The notes under the pieces were generated by a model. The model did no database searches, was not told the DNA's origin, and saw only the letters and a program-made list of their open reading frames with translations. This document shows positions 1 through 8,917 of a stretch of DNA of 41,327 nt, piece by piece. Origin of the DNA: Vicinamibacteraceae bacterium (lineage in GTDB: Bacteria; Acidobacteriota; Thermoanaerobaculia; Multivoradales; Multivoraceae); contig JAAXHG010000080.1 of NCBI GenBank assembly GCA_012270995.1, forward strand, positions 1 through 41,327, in the 5' to 3' direction. A program made the translations under genes and the position numbers. Within the stretch, counting starts at the first letter, position 1; the number at the start of each line of letters is the position of its first letter.

Positions 1-48
1 CGGTACAGCAGCCCGCCACCGCCGCCAGCCGCACCGGCGTACCCTTAG
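1..48 (+). CDS. possible C-terminal tail of an upstream gene (partial)
   Basis: Reading from base 1 gives 15 codons rich in Pro and Ala, ending in TAG at 46-48. A hairpin follows directly at 49-80, as expected after a gene end. There is too little sequence to name a family, and the frame could be open by chance in such GC-rich DNA. Confidence 0.2.
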   Translation, partial: RYSSPPPPPAAPAYP

Positions 49-80
49 GCGGCAGACTCCGCTAGCGCTCCGTCTGCCGC
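49..80 (+). terminator. hairpin, possible terminator
   Basis: A 9-bp perfect stem (GCGGCAGAC at 49-57 pairs with GTCTGCCGC at 72-80) encloses a 14-nt loop that itself contains the palindrome GCTAGC. No T-tract follows, so this is at best an atypical terminator for the gene ending at 48. Confidence 0.3.
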
Positions 81-293
81 TCCAGAACCCTCCCCGAACC
101 GAACCAGATCACTTCCAAACCACGGTCCCGTTCAGGCTCATCTCAGGATTGGATTACGCTTGAGGATGAAGTGGCTCAGATGGGACAAGGCGCTCACACG
201 ATGCGCTCCGGTGCAGGCTGCTACAATCCATGGCTCGGCCCGCCCGCCGTACCCGCGCCCCGAAGCCGCGGCCTTCTTTCCTCCTCCAACACC

Positions 294-1649
294 ATGACTG
301 AGACGAACGATCCACCGCTCGCTCAGCCGTCGGCGGAGGCCGAGGTGCCCCCTGAGCCGGCGCCAGAGGTCGAGGAGGTCGCGCTGCAGGTCGAAGAACC
401 GGCGCCACAGGTCGAGGAGGTCGCGCCGCAGGTCGAGGAGCCTCTTGAGCCGGTGCTGCAGGTCGAAGAACCGGCGCCACAGGTCGAGCTTGCCGCCGCG
501 GCCATCCCCTTCGCCGCCGCGCTCGAGGCGAAGAACCCGATCGAGGGCAAGGTGATCGGCTGGAACAAGGGCGGCTTCCACGTCGTCTCGGAAGGCGCCA
601 CGACGTTCTGTCCGCGGTCGCTGATGGAACTCGGCAACCGGCCCAAGCCGCCAGCCCAGTACGTGAACAACACGTACGTCTTCCACGTTCTCGAGATCAA
701 GGAGGCAGGCCGCCGGATCGTGCTGACCCGCCGACCGGCCATCCGCAACGAGCGGAAGCGCGCGCTCGACGAGATTCGCGCCAAGCAGGAGTCTCGCGAG
801 CCGGTCAGCGGCAAGGTGACCTCGGTGACCGACTTCGGCGCCTTCGTCGATCTCGGAGGCGGCCTCGGCGGCCTGGTCCACCGGACCCAGATCTCCCGGA
901 CCCGGTCGGGAGAGCCTGGCGACCTGCTGAAGGTCGGGCAGCACGTGGAAGCGGTCGTCACGAAGGTCGAGAGGAAGAACGGCAAGCGCAGCGCCCGCAT
1001 CTCGCTGTCCATGAAGGCGCTCGAGGCGGACCCCTGGAAGGAGACGGCGAGGAACTTCACGGCCGGCGAGAAGTTCAAGGGCAAGGTGGTGCGACATAGC
1101 GAGTTCGGCCTGTTCGTCGAGTTGGCGCCCGGCCTCGACGGCCTCGTGCATACGTCCCAACTCCCGATCGGCAAGCAGATGAGCCATCCCGCGTTCGCGC
1201 CAGGGGAAGAGGTCGAGGGATGGGTGGTCGAGGCGGCGCCCAGGAAGCGCCGCATCGCGCTGTCCCTGCGCGAGGTGCCGACGGACGACCCCTGGAAGAA
1301 CCTCGACAAGCAGTACGTGGAGGGTGCCGAGGTCGAGGGAACGGTCGAGCAGGTGTCGCGCTTCGGCGTCTTCGTCCAACTCGAACCCGGCCTGACCGGT
1401 CTGTTGCCGATGTCTGCGGTCACTCTTCCGGAGGGCGGCCAGGCGCGGCGTGCCTACCCGCCCGGGCGCCAGATCAAGGTCATCATCGAGAGCATCGACC
1501 GCAAGCGCCGCCGTCTGGGACTGGCGCCGGTCGGATCGCAGCTCGTCGGCACGAAGGCGGACTACAAGAACTACCGCAAGCGCCAGAAGAAGCCCGCCGG
1601 CCTGAACGTGATGGCCGCAGCCTTCGCCAAGCTCCAGCAGTCCAAGTGA
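294..1649 (+). CDS. S1 RNA-binding-domain protein (ribosomal protein S1-like)
   Basis: The 451-aa product has an acidic, repetitive N-terminal tail (about residues 1-75, rich in Glu, Pro and Val) followed by four S1/OB-fold repeats. The typical S1 phrases are visible: 'VTDFGAFVDL', 'SEFGLFVEL' and 'VSRFGVFVQL', each followed by 'GLVH' or 'GLLP', while the first repeat ('GWNKGGFHV') is degenerate. The C-terminus is basic (KNYRKRQKK). S1-repeat proteins bind single-stranded RNA and commonly act in translation or RNA turnover. With four rather than six repeats this is not certainly the ribosomal S1 itself. I chose ATG 294 because the open frame upstream (from 171) does not look like S1 protein. 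A TACAAT box at 222-227 is a possible -10 element. The DUF1820 and ompH-like genes follow within a few bases, so the three probably form one transcript. Confidence 0.85.
   Translation: MTETNDPPLAQPSAEAEVPPEPAPEVEEVALQVEEPAPQVEEVAPQVEEPLEPVLQVEEPAPQVELAAAAIPFAAALEAKNPIEGKVIGWNKGGFHVVSEGATTFCPRSLMELGNRPKPPAQYVNNTYVFHVLEIKEAGRRIVLTRRPAIRNERKRALDEIRAKQESREPVSGKVTSVTDFGAFVDLGGGLGGLVHRTQISRTRSGEPGDLLKVGQHVEAVVTKVERKNGKRSARISLSMKALEADPWKETARNFTAGEKFKGKVVRHSEFGLFVELAPGLDGLVHTSQLPIGKQMSHPAFAPGEEVEGWVVEAAPRKRRIALSLREVPTDDPWKNLDKQYVEGAEVEGTVEQVSRFGVFVQLEPGLTGLLPMSAVTLPEGGQARRAYPPGRQIKVIIESIDRKRRRLGLAPVGSQLVGTKADYKNYRKRQKKPAGLNVMAAAFAKLQQSK
384..488 (+). repeat. 33-bp direct repeat, period 72 bp, in the S1-protein N-terminus
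   Basis: Bases 384-416 and 456-488 are identical. Related Glu/Val/Pro codons fill the space between, so the acidic tail was built by in-frame tandem duplication (24 codons). Length variation here would preserve the reading frame. Confidence 0.8.
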
Positions 1650-1653
1650 ACCC

Positions 1654-1995
1654 GTGTCCGATGACCTGATCTACCGGGTGACGTTCCTGAGCCAGGGCGA
1701 GGTCTACGAGGTGTACGCCCGCTCGGTCTCGCAGGGCGGCCTGCTCGGTTTCGTCGAGATCGGCGAACTCGTGTTCGGCGAGAAGACGCAGGTCGTCGTC
1801 GATCCCTCGGAAGAACGCCTGCAGCGCGAGTTCAGCGGCGTCCGGCGCACCTACCTGCCGATGCACTCGGTTCTGCGCATCGATCAGGTCACCAAGCAGG
1901 GCACGGCCCGTATCCACGACGTCGAACGGCGCGAGAACCGGAAGATCACGCCCTTTCCGATGCCGATCTACACGCCCGGTGGAGAGTCCCAATGA
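1654..1995 (+). CDS. DUF1820 family protein
   Basis: This 113-aa protein begins at GTG 1654, five bases after the S1-gene stop. It is a close match to the small DUF1820 family as I recall it: an N-terminal 'IYRVTFLSQGEVYEVYAR' block, then 'GLLGFVEIGELVFGE', 'VVVDPSEERL' and a central 'RRTYLPMHSVLRIDQV'. The family has no firmly established biochemical function and looks like a compact beta-rich cytoplasmic protein. Its stop codon overlaps the start of the next gene (ATGA at 1992-1995), implying translational coupling with the OmpH/Skp-like chaperone. Confidence 0.8.
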   Translation: MSDDLIYRVTFLSQGEVYEVYARSVSQGGLLGFVEIGELVFGEKTQVVVDPSEERLQREFSGVRRTYLPMHSVLRIDQVTKQGTARIHDVERRENRKITPFPMPIYTPGGESQ

Positions 1996-2531
1996 CCCGT
2001 CGCCTCCTCGTTTTCTCCTTACCCGTCCTGCTGCTGATCGCGGCCGCTCCCTCCGCTCTCGCCCAGGACGCGGCACGCGTAGCGATCGTCAACGTCGAGC
2101 TCGTGGTCGCCGAGTCCATCGAGGGCAAGGAGCTCCGGGAGTTCCTGCTGCAGGTCGAGACGAGAACCCGGGCCGCCCTGGAAACGAACGCCAGGGAGGT
2201 CGAGACGCTGCGCCAGAGCGCTCCCGGCAAGGGACCGGACGAACTGCGCACCATCCAGCATCAGATCGAGGATCTGCAGCGCGAGTCGCAACGCCTGGCC
2301 GACGACGCACAACGTCGGGCGTCGAGCAGGGAGGAGCAGACGCTGCAACAGATCAACGAGCGACTGCGTCCAATCATTCAGCAACTGATCGCCGAGGGCG
2401 GCTACGACCTGATCCTGAACGCCAGCATCGGCGGCGTGCTCCACGCCAGCGCCCGGGTCGACCTCACGCCGCGGGTGATCGAGATGCTCCAGGCGCAGGA
2501 AGCCCAGTCCGAGATAAGCCCCGAACCGTAG
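1992..2531 (+). CDS. OmpH/Skp-family periplasmic chaperone
   Basis: The 179-aa product has a clear Sec signal peptide (MTRRLLVFSLPVLLLIAAA...ALAQ, cleaved near residue 25). The Skp-type opening 'RVAIVNVELVV' follows, then a long charged helical region (about residues 50-130, heptad-like, rich in Glu, Arg and Gln) that would form the coiled-coil tentacles. The C-terminal block 'AEGGYDLILN...VDLTPRVIEML' matches the usual end of the family. Skp/OmpH proteins hold unfolded outer-membrane proteins in the periplasm on their way to the BAM complex. It overlaps the DUF1820 gene by 4 bp. I give no symbol because no bam or lpx neighbours confirm orthology. Confidence 0.85.
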   Translation: MTRRLLVFSLPVLLLIAAAPSALAQDAARVAIVNVELVVAESIEGKELREFLLQVETRTRAALETNAREVETLRQSAPGKGPDELRTIQHQIEDLQRESQRLADDAQRRASSREEQTLQQINERLRPIIQQLIAEGGYDLILNASIGGVLHASARVDLTPRVIEMLQAQEAQSEISPEP

Positions 2532-2547
2532 CTCCGGAGCCGGACGC

Positions 2548-3849
2548 CTACCGGGGATCCGGCCGGCTTCGGTACAACTCGTACGACCGGCTGTGCCGGT
2601 TCGAGAGGTCGACGTCGCGGCCACGGACGATCACGTGACGGACCGCCGTCCGGACCTCCAGCGGGTCCCCGTCGGTGACGATCAGGTTCGCCCACTTGCC
2701 CGCGTCGATCGAGCCCAGGCGGTCGTCCAGGCCGAGAACTTCCGCCGCGCCGAGTGTCAAGGCGCGTAGCGCCGCCTCGGCGTCGAGACCGAAGGCGACC
2801 GCGGTGGCCGCCTCGTACGGCAGGGCCCGCGCGTTCGACGCGTCGAAGGTCCCGAACGCGATCGGAACGCCGGCGCGATGGAGTTCGCCCGGCGCGGCGA
2901 AGGGGCCGTCGTACGGGTCGTCCTCTTCCACCGGCAACGCCTGGACCGAGTTGAGGATGACCGGCACCTTCTTCTCGGCGAGCAGGTCCGCCTCCTTCGC
3001 CGCGTCACGTCCCGAAGCCACGACGAGCCGCAAACCGTGCTCTTCCGCGAACGCCACGGCGTCACGAATCGCCCGGGCGCGATCGGCGACGACCAGGAGC
3101 GGCAGTTCGCCACGCGTCACCCTTGCTATCGCCTCGAGAGCGTGATCCTGCTCCACCGCCACGGCGGAACCGGCGTTCGAGCGGGCGTGGTCGTACTGGC
3201 GCGCCGCCGCGATCCAGTCGCCGAGTTCGCCGACCGTCCGGTCGTAGTCCCGCTTCGCCTCGGAGAACTTCTTCTCGCGCACGCTGAAGGTCGAGAAGTC
3301 GAACTCCCGGGTCGCGAGGCTCGGCCATTCGAGCACGACGCCGACGCTCTTCTCGACTTCCATCTCCTCGACCGTCCAGCCGTCGAGGAGGATCACCGAC
3401 GCCTGGCCGGCCCAGGGTCCACCGATGGGCGCCGTCAACGCGTGCGTGGTGCCGTTCTCCCGGGTCACCGGAATGATCTCGCTCGCCGGATGGACCCCCT
3501 CGACCGCCAGCAGGTGCGGCGTGTCGCCCAGCTCCGCCTGGTCCAACGTCGCCGGAACGGAGTCGATCTCGACCAGGCCGAGGATGGTCCAGGCATTGAA
3601 CAGCCCGGGATAGACGTGAAGGCCGCGGGCGTCGATCACATCGGCGCCCGCCGGCGCCGCGACATCCGGACCGGCCGCCTCGATCATGCCGTCCCGTACC
3701 ACGACGGTGCCGGTGTAGGAAGCACCCGAAACGGGGTGCACCGTGCCGCCCTCGATCGCCAGCGTCTGGGCCGCCGCCGGCGCGGTCAGGGCCGTCAGGG
3801 CCAGCGCCAGCATCCCCGCCGCTACGATCCCGCAGCGCGAGCGGATCAA
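2548..3849 (-). CDS. periplasmic amidohydrolase-like protein, metal site degenerate
   Basis: Starting from TTG 3849, which overlaps the stop of the upstream amidohydrolase gene (TTGA), this gives 433 aa with a signal peptide ending near 'APAAAQ'. The amidohydrolase frame is recognisable: an N-terminal beta region, 'DARGLHVYPGLFNAW', and the C-terminal 'LTLGAAEVLGLDDRLGSIDAGKWANLIVTDGDPL'. The metal-binding H-x-H expected after 'PG-hydrophobic-D' is absent ('YPGLFNAWTIL'), so it is probably not a classical metal-dependent hydrolase by itself. It is co-transcribed with the 958-aa double-domain protein (3846-6722). It may be a non-catalytic partner, which is inference. Confidence 0.8.
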   Translation of the reverse strand: MIRSRCGIVAAGMLALALTALTAPAAAQTLAIEGGTVHPVSGASYTGTVVVRDGMIEAAGPDVAAPAGADVIDARGLHVYPGLFNAWTILGLVEIDSVPATLDQAELGDTPHLLAVEGVHPASEIIPVTRENGTTHALTAPIGGPWAGQASVILLDGWTVEEMEVEKSVGVVLEWPSLATREFDFSTFSVREKKFSEAKRDYDRTVGELGDWIAAARQYDHARSNAGSAVAVEQDHALEAIARVTRGELPLLVVADRARAIRDAVAFAEEHGLRLVVASGRDAAKEADLLAEKKVPVILNSVQALPVEEDDPYDGPFAAPGELHRAGVPIAFGTFDASNARALPYEAATAVAFGLDAEAALRALTLGAAEVLGLDDRLGSIDAGKWANLIVTDGDPLEVRTAVRHVIVRGRDVDLSNRHSRSYELYRSRPDPR

Positions 3850-6722
3850 GGCTCGTCTCCGCCGTCGTCGTCCGCGGGCTCGGTCAACGACTGCTCCAGC
3901 GCGGCCAACTGCTGCCGCCGGAACTGGTCCAGTTCGCGGTCGAAGTAGACCTTGCCGTCCACCAGGGTGGTCTGCACGACGGCGTAGGAACTCAACGGAT
4001 GCCGGTCGTAGATCACGAGATCGGCGTCCTTGCCGACCTCGATCGAGCCGACGCGATCCCCGATGCCCAACTGCCGGGCCGGGTTGATGGTGACCAGGGC
4101 CAGCGCGGCGTCGTCCGATAGGCCGCCCCATCTGACCGCCTTCGCCGCCTCGTGGTTCAGGTGGCGCATGTCTTCCTCGTCGTCCGAGTTGATCGAGACC
4201 ACGACGCCGCGCTCCGTCATCAGGGCCGAGTTGTGGGGGATCGCCTCGTAGGCCTCGACCTTGTAGGCCCACCAGTCGGAGAAGGTGGAAGCGCCGGCGC
4301 CGTGGGCCGCGATCTCGTCCGCTACCCGATATCCCTCCAGCACGTGCTGCAGCGTGGCGATCCGGAAACCAAGCTCCTCCGCGAGCCGCAGCAACTGGAG
4401 AATCTCGTCGGCTCGGTAGCTGTGGGCGTGGACCAGGCGCTCACCCTCCAGGATCTCGACCAGCGCCTCGTGCTCCAGATCCCGCGCGGGCGGCCGGCTG
4501 CGCTCGCCGGCGGCTTCCGCCGCGCGATGACGCGCCCACGCGTCCCGGTACTCGGCGGCCTCCGTGAACGCCTCCCGGATCACGTCGAGGACGCCCATCC
4601 GGGTCGCCGGATAGCGGCGCGGCCCCGGGCCGAAGGACCGTGACCGTTTCGGGTTCTCGCCGAGCGCGAACTTGATGCCCGACGGAGCGCCTTCGAAGCG
4701 CATGCCGTCGGCGTCCTGCCCCCAGCGGAGCTTCAGGACCTGGTTCTGGCCGCCGATCGGATTCGCGCTGCCGTGGAGAACGTTGATCGTCGTGACGCCG
4801 CCGGCGAGCGCGCGGTAGATCGCGACGTCGGTCGGATCGACCACGTCCTCGATCCGCACCATCGCGGTCACCGCCAGGCTCCCCTCGTTGACGCCCCCCG
4901 CGGTCGCGATGTGCGAGTGGGCGTCGACGATGCCCGGAATGACGTAGCCGCCATCGGCGTCGATCACGTGCGCGCCGCTCGGCACCCTGACGCCGCTGCC
5001 GACCCTGGCGATCCGGCCGTCGCGCACGAGCACCGTGCCGTTCTCGATCGTCTCGCCGGCCATCGTCAGGACGGTGGCGCCCGTGATCGCCAGCACGTCG
5101 TCCTCGCGGTAGGGACCGGTCACCGGCACCATCCCGTCGCCGGCGACTTCCTCGTACTTCTCAGCCACTTCGGCCAGCCGCATCGGCGCGGGCGCGTCGC
5201 TCGACCCGCCACGTGGGCCACCCGGACCGCGACGACCGCCTCCCCGCCGCCGCGGTTCCTCCCGTTCCTCCGCCTCTTCGGCCTCCTCGGCCGTTTCCGC
5301 CTCGGATGTGCTTTCCGCGGCGGTCTCTTCGCTCCCGCTGTCCTCACCGTCGTCGTCGGCCTCTCCACCGTCGGCGACGTCGTACCGGACGCCGTCGATG
5401 AACACCGCCTCGACCCGCGCCGACTCCTGCCACGGGTAGCTGTCGGCCAGCACGAGGTCCGCCGCCATTCCCGCGGCTACCGTGCCAATGCGGTCCTCCA
5501 GGCCGTGGACCGCCGCCGCGTCCCGGGTGAGCGCCTGAAGCGCCCGCGCGGGTTCGAGGCCGCCCTCGATCGTCCGGCGCACGCCGGTCAGGAAGTCATC
5601 CGCGCCGTTCGTGCCGCCGGAACTGAGCGCGAACTGCACGCCGGCCTCGGCCAGTTCGACCGGCGTCGTCGGCGCCAGGCGCTCGTGGAGGATCTCGCGG
5701 AGCGGACGGTCCGCGTCCGGATCCCGGTCACGCTCCGGCAGCGGCTCCGGCCAGGCGACATCCACCAGCACCGCCACGCCGGCATCCGCGAGTTCGCCGG
5801 CCAGGCGATAACCCTCCTGGCCGCCGTACAGCGCGAACTCGAGACCGAGTTCCTCGCCGAGCCGAAGCGCCCGGTTGATCTCGACCGCGCTCGAGCCCGG
5901 CAGGAGGATCCGTTCCTCCCCCGAGGCAACGGCAGCCAGGGGCGCCAGGGTTCGATCGAACTCCGGCCGCCGCCAGCCGGAGGGATCGGCCTCGTAGGCG
6001 GCCGTCACGGCGGCGTAGTGAGCCGCGTCCAGGAGCAGTTGCCGGAAGTAGGCGACCCGGCCCATCAGAGCGCCGGGATAGGAACCGAAGCCGCCGCCGC
6101 TGCTGAGGGAGGCCACCTGGGCCAGTTCGGGAGCAATCACCTGGTGTTCGGGATCGCGGCCGGGAGCGCCCAGCCGAACCAGCGACAGCCGGCCCGGGAA
6201 CAGCCCGTCGCCCGGCCTTGCCGCGATCGAGGTGAAGCCGGCCTTGCGCCAGGCCTCGACCGCCTCCGCGTCCAGCGTCAGGTCGTCGGCCGCCCGCTTC
6301 CAGGGGGTCGTCAGCGGGCGATCCTCCGGGCCGCGAGGCAGGGCCGCCCGGTCGGGGTCCGGCCGGCGCCGCTGGCCGCCGGGTGTCGGCGCGCCGGCAC
6401 CCGGACCGCCGGGAGGCCGCCGGGGCTGCGGCAGACTTCCCATCGCGTCGATCAGGCCCGGGTAGACCGTCAGTCCCTCGCCGTCGATGACCCAGGCGTG
6501 AGCCGGGATCGCCGCGTCCTCGGCCACGGCTGTGATCGTGCCGTTCTCGATGACGACGGTCGCGCGCTCCAGGACCGTACCGTCGCCGACCTCGACCCGC
6601 ACGCCCTCGATGGCGTAGAAGGGAGGCGGCTCCGGAGGAGGACCGGCAAGGAGCGGCAGGGCGACCAGCACTCCAGCGATTGCGAAACGAAGCGCCCTTC
6701 CGGTCGTGGCGATCAACTCCAT
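3846..6722 (-). CDS. periplasmic tandem amidohydrolase (two domains, first degenerate)
   Basis: The 958-aa product has an N-terminal signal-like segment (residues 10-27) and two amidohydrolase domains joined by an acidic, then Arg/Gly-rich, linker (about 475-540). The first domain has 'VYPGLIDAMGS' in place of PGxIDxHxH and 'LSSGG' where an S-T/N-D metal ligand normally sits, so its metal site is lost. The second keeps 'PGIVDAHSHIATAG', 'GIKFALGENPK' (candidate carboxylated Lys), 'LVHAHSY', 'TLQHVLEGY' and 'SINSDDEED', so it should bind metal and hydrolyse a C-N bond. Substrate is unknown; related secreted enzymes are usually annotated as imidazolonepropionase-like or dipeptidase-like. Its stop overlaps the start of the next gene. 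Confidence 0.85.
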   Translation of the reverse strand: MELIATTGRALRFAIAGVLVALPLLAGPPPEPPPFYAIEGVRVEVGDGTVLERATVVIENGTITAVAEDAAIPAHAWVIDGEGLTVYPGLIDAMGSLPQPRRPPGGPGAGAPTPGGQRRRPDPDRAALPRGPEDRPLTTPWKRAADDLTLDAEAVEAWRKAGFTSIAARPGDGLFPGRLSLVRLGAPGRDPEHQVIAPELAQVASLSSGGGFGSYPGALMGRVAYFRQLLLDAAHYAAVTAAYEADPSGWRRPEFDRTLAPLAAVASGEERILLPGSSAVEINRALRLGEELGLEFALYGGQEGYRLAGELADAGVAVLVDVAWPEPLPERDRDPDADRPLREILHERLAPTTPVELAEAGVQFALSSGGTNGADDFLTGVRRTIEGGLEPARALQALTRDAAAVHGLEDRIGTVAAGMAADLVLADSYPWQESARVEAVFIDGVRYDVADGGEADDDGEDSGSEETAAESTSEAETAEEAEEAEEREEPRRRGGGRRGPGGPRGGSSDAPAPMRLAEVAEKYEEVAGDGMVPVTGPYREDDVLAITGATVLTMAGETIENGTVLVRDGRIARVGSGVRVPSGAHVIDADGGYVIPGIVDAHSHIATAGGVNEGSLAVTAMVRIEDVVDPTDVAIYRALAGGVTTINVLHGSANPIGGQNQVLKLRWGQDADGMRFEGAPSGIKFALGENPKRSRSFGPGPRRYPATRMGVLDVIREAFTEAAEYRDAWARHRAAEAAGERSRPPARDLEHEALVEILEGERLVHAHSYRADEILQLLRLAEELGFRIATLQHVLEGYRVADEIAAHGAGASTFSDWWAYKVEAYEAIPHNSALMTERGVVVSINSDDEEDMRHLNHEAAKAVRWGGLSDDAALALVTINPARQLGIGDRVGSIEVGKDADLVIYDRHPLSSYAVVQTTLVDGKVYFDRELDQFRRQQLAALEQSLTEPADDDGGDEP

Positions 6723-6738
6723 GGCGAACCGCGGCAGC

Positions 6739-7407
6739 CTAACAGTCCGGCAGGCCGTTGCGCGGACACCAGTCCGCCAGCGTGCAGTTCGCGCAGTCGG
6801 GCCGTCGCGCCGCGCAGACGCGACGCCCGTGCCAGATGATCGCGTGGCCCATGAAGATCCACTTGTCCTGGGGCAGCCGGCGCATCAGGTCCCGTTCGAC
6901 CTTGACTGCGTCCTTCTCGGGGCTGATGCCCAGGCGGCGGGCCAGGCGGCCGATGTGGGTATCGACGACGACGCCCGCCGGCTTGTTGAACCAGGTGCCG
7001 AGCACCACGTTCGCCGTCTTCCGCGCCACGCCCGGCAAGGTGATCAGGTCCTCCATCGTGTCCGGCACCTCGCCGCCGAACTCGGCGACGATCTTCCGCG
7101 CCGCGCCGAGAACGCTCTTCGTCTTGTTGCGGAAGAAACCCGTGCTTCGGATCTCCTGTTCGAAGGTGGCGGAGTCCGCGCTTGCGAAGTCCTCGGCGGT
7201 CCGGTAGCGCTCGAACAGCGTTTCCGTCACGAGATTGACCCTCACATCGGTCGACTGGGCCGAGAGGATTGTCGCGATGAGGAGCTGCAGCGCGTTCTCG
7301 TGGCGGAGTTCGCAGTCCGCGTCCGGGTACAGCCGCTCAAGTTCGGCCAGCACCTCCTGGAGCGCCGGTTCGGGGATCGGTTCGAAGGCCCCTTCCGCTT
7401 CGGCCAT
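6739..7407 (-). CDS. nth: endonuclease III (DNA glycosylase/AP lyase)
   Basis: The 222-aa length is typical of the family. A helix-hairpin-helix motif 'LPGVARKTANVVLG' carries the catalytic Lys (K130), and the catalytic Asp is in 'VVVDTHIGR' (D149). The C-terminal [4Fe-4S] cluster is complete (C198-x6-C205-x2-C208-x5-C214). The enzyme removes oxidised pyrimidines from DNA and nicks the abasic site in cytoplasmic base-excision repair. It starts immediately after the M20 peptidase stop on the same strand (7408) and lies 16 bp upstream of the tandem amidohydrolase, so it probably shares that transcript. Confidence 0.95.
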   Translation of the reverse strand: MAEAEGAFEPIPEPALQEVLAELERLYPDADCELRHENALQLLIATILSAQSTDVRVNLVTETLFERYRTAEDFASADSATFEQEIRSTGFFRNKTKSVLGAARKIVAEFGGEVPDTMEDLITLPGVARKTANVVLGTWFNKPAGVVVDTHIGRLARRLGISPEKDAVKVERDLMRRLPQDKWIFMGHAIIWHGRRVCAARRPDCANCTLADWCPRNGLPDC

Positions 7408-8742
7408 CTAGGGCCGCAGCAGGTCGAGGACGGCCAGCGTCATCGCCTCGACCCCGGCTCGGATCGAAGGCTCCGGTTCGATGCGGAAGAAGGGCGAGTG
7501 GTGTCCCGGGACCGGCGGTCCGCCGGCCGCCTCCGCTTCCAGGTCCGCGGGGTCCGTGCCGCCGACGTTGAAGTAGGTGCCGGGCACCTTGTGCTCCGTG
7601 CGAACGAAGTAGGCGAAGTCCTCGGCGCCCATGCCCGAGGGAGGCGCGCTGTAGAACACGTCATCGCCCATGCCGGCGGCGATCGCGGCCCGCACCCGGA
7701 CCGCAAGTTCCGGGTCGTTCATGGTGACCGGCGTCGATTCCTTCGTGCGCACCACCTTCGGCAGCAGCGAAGCGGGAAGGCCGGCCGCCCTGCCGACACC
7801 CTCCGCGATCCTCTCGATCGCCGACAGCAACTGCTCCCGCGTCTCCTCGTTGTTCGCCCGCACCGTGAGCTGCAGTTCCACCCGGTCCGGGATCACGTTG
7901 TGCTTGAAGCCACCGTGGATCGCACCGACCGTCACGACGCCGGGGTCGAGCGGGTTGAGCTCGCGGCTCACGATGCCCTGGAGCGCCACGACGAGCTGCG
8001 CCGCGATGTAGATCGGGTCCTTGCCTCGATGCGGCGACGCCCCGTGCGCGCCGACCCCGAACACCGTGATGTCGACGCTGTCCGAGGACGACGCGAGCAG
8101 ACCCGGCGGCACCTCGATCTTCCCCGCCGGCCGGCCCGCCGAGACGTGCAGAGCCAGCGCGTAGTCCGGCACGCCGAAGCGCTCGTACAGGCCGTCCTCG
8201 AGCATCTCGCGGGCGCCCATGATCCGCTCTTCCGCCGGCTGGCCGACGAACATGACCGTGCCCGCCCACTGGTCGCGCATCGCGGCGAGCCGCCGCGCCA
8301 CGCCGACCATCGTCGTGATGTGCATGTCGTGTCCGCAGGCGTGCATGACCGGGACTTCCTCACCCGAGAGGTCGACCTGCGTCGCCGTCGAGGCATAGGG
8401 CAACTCGGACTTCTCCGCCACCGGCAGACCGTCCATGTCGGCCCGCACGAGGACCAGGGGTCCCTCGCCGTTCTCCATCATGCCGACGATGCCGGTGCGG
8501 CCGATCCCCTCCGTCACCTCGACGCCCGACTTGCGCAGTTCATCCGCCAGGCGGGCGGCCGTCTTGTGCTCCAGGAAGGAGAGCTCCGGGTTGCGGTGGA
8601 AGTGCTCGAAGAGCGACTTCAGCTCGGCCTGGTAGTCCTCGGCGATGGCGTCGGCGAGATCCTGGGCGGAACCGGCCGTCGCGGCCGCGAGGACGGCGAA
8701 CGGAAAGACGGCGGCGACGGACAGGGACCGGAGGCTCAGCAT
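7408..8742 (-). CDS. exported M20 family metallopeptidase/amidohydrolase
   Basis: This is a 444-aa protein with a signal peptide (MLSLRSLSVAAVFPFAVLAA...GSAQ). It has the M20D signature: 'HFHRNPELSFLEHKTAARL', 'VRADMDGLPVAE', 'HACGHDMHITTMVGVA', 'QPAEER', 'GVGAHGASPHRGKDP', 'GGFKHNVIPD' and a late 'GMGAEDFAYF' plus 'GHHSPFF'. These supply the usual two-metal ligands and the catalytic Glu. The family includes hippurate, N-acyl-amino-acid and IAA-amino-acid hydrolases; the signal peptide points to periplasmic cleavage of N-acylated amino acids or small peptides. It abuts nth with no spacer. Confidence 0.9.
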   Translation of the reverse strand: MLSLRSLSVAAVFPFAVLAAATAGSAQDLADAIAEDYQAELKSLFEHFHRNPELSFLEHKTAARLADELRKSGVEVTEGIGRTGIVGMMENGEGPLVLVRADMDGLPVAEKSELPYASTATQVDLSGEEVPVMHACGHDMHITTMVGVARRLAAMRDQWAGTVMFVGQPAEERIMGAREMLEDGLYERFGVPDYALALHVSAGRPAGKIEVPPGLLASSSDSVDITVFGVGAHGASPHRGKDPIYIAAQLVVALQGIVSRELNPLDPGVVTVGAIHGGFKHNVIPDRVELQLTVRANNEETREQLLSAIERIAEGVGRAAGLPASLLPKVVRTKESTPVTMNDPELAVRVRAAIAAGMGDDVFYSAPPSGMGAEDFAYFVRTEHKVPGTYFNVGGTDPADLEAEAAGGPPVPGHHSPFFRIEPEPSIRAGVEAMTLAVLDLLRP

Positions 8743-8917
8743 GAACGAGCCCTACGATACCCCCATCGACTCCCTCGTTCCCGCTCCCTAGCCGCGGCAG
8801 TCGCCCGATCGCTCCAAACGGCCTGGCGGAAGCCTCACGCCGGCGGGATGCGCTCGACGGCCGCGGCGGCGGGACGAGTGACCGAGCCGACGTTCCGGCA
8901 AGGGATGACGCGCCGAC

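Noticed and set aside
171..293. Longer N-terminus for the S1-domain protein
   Set aside because: The extra 41 codons have no S1-like content, overlap a likely -10 box at 222-227 and precede a good ATG at 294.
4773..6839. Long plus-strand open frame antisense to the tandem amidohydrolase
   Set aside because: Same shadow pattern; the minus-strand gene has signal peptide, domain motifs and a coupled neighbour.
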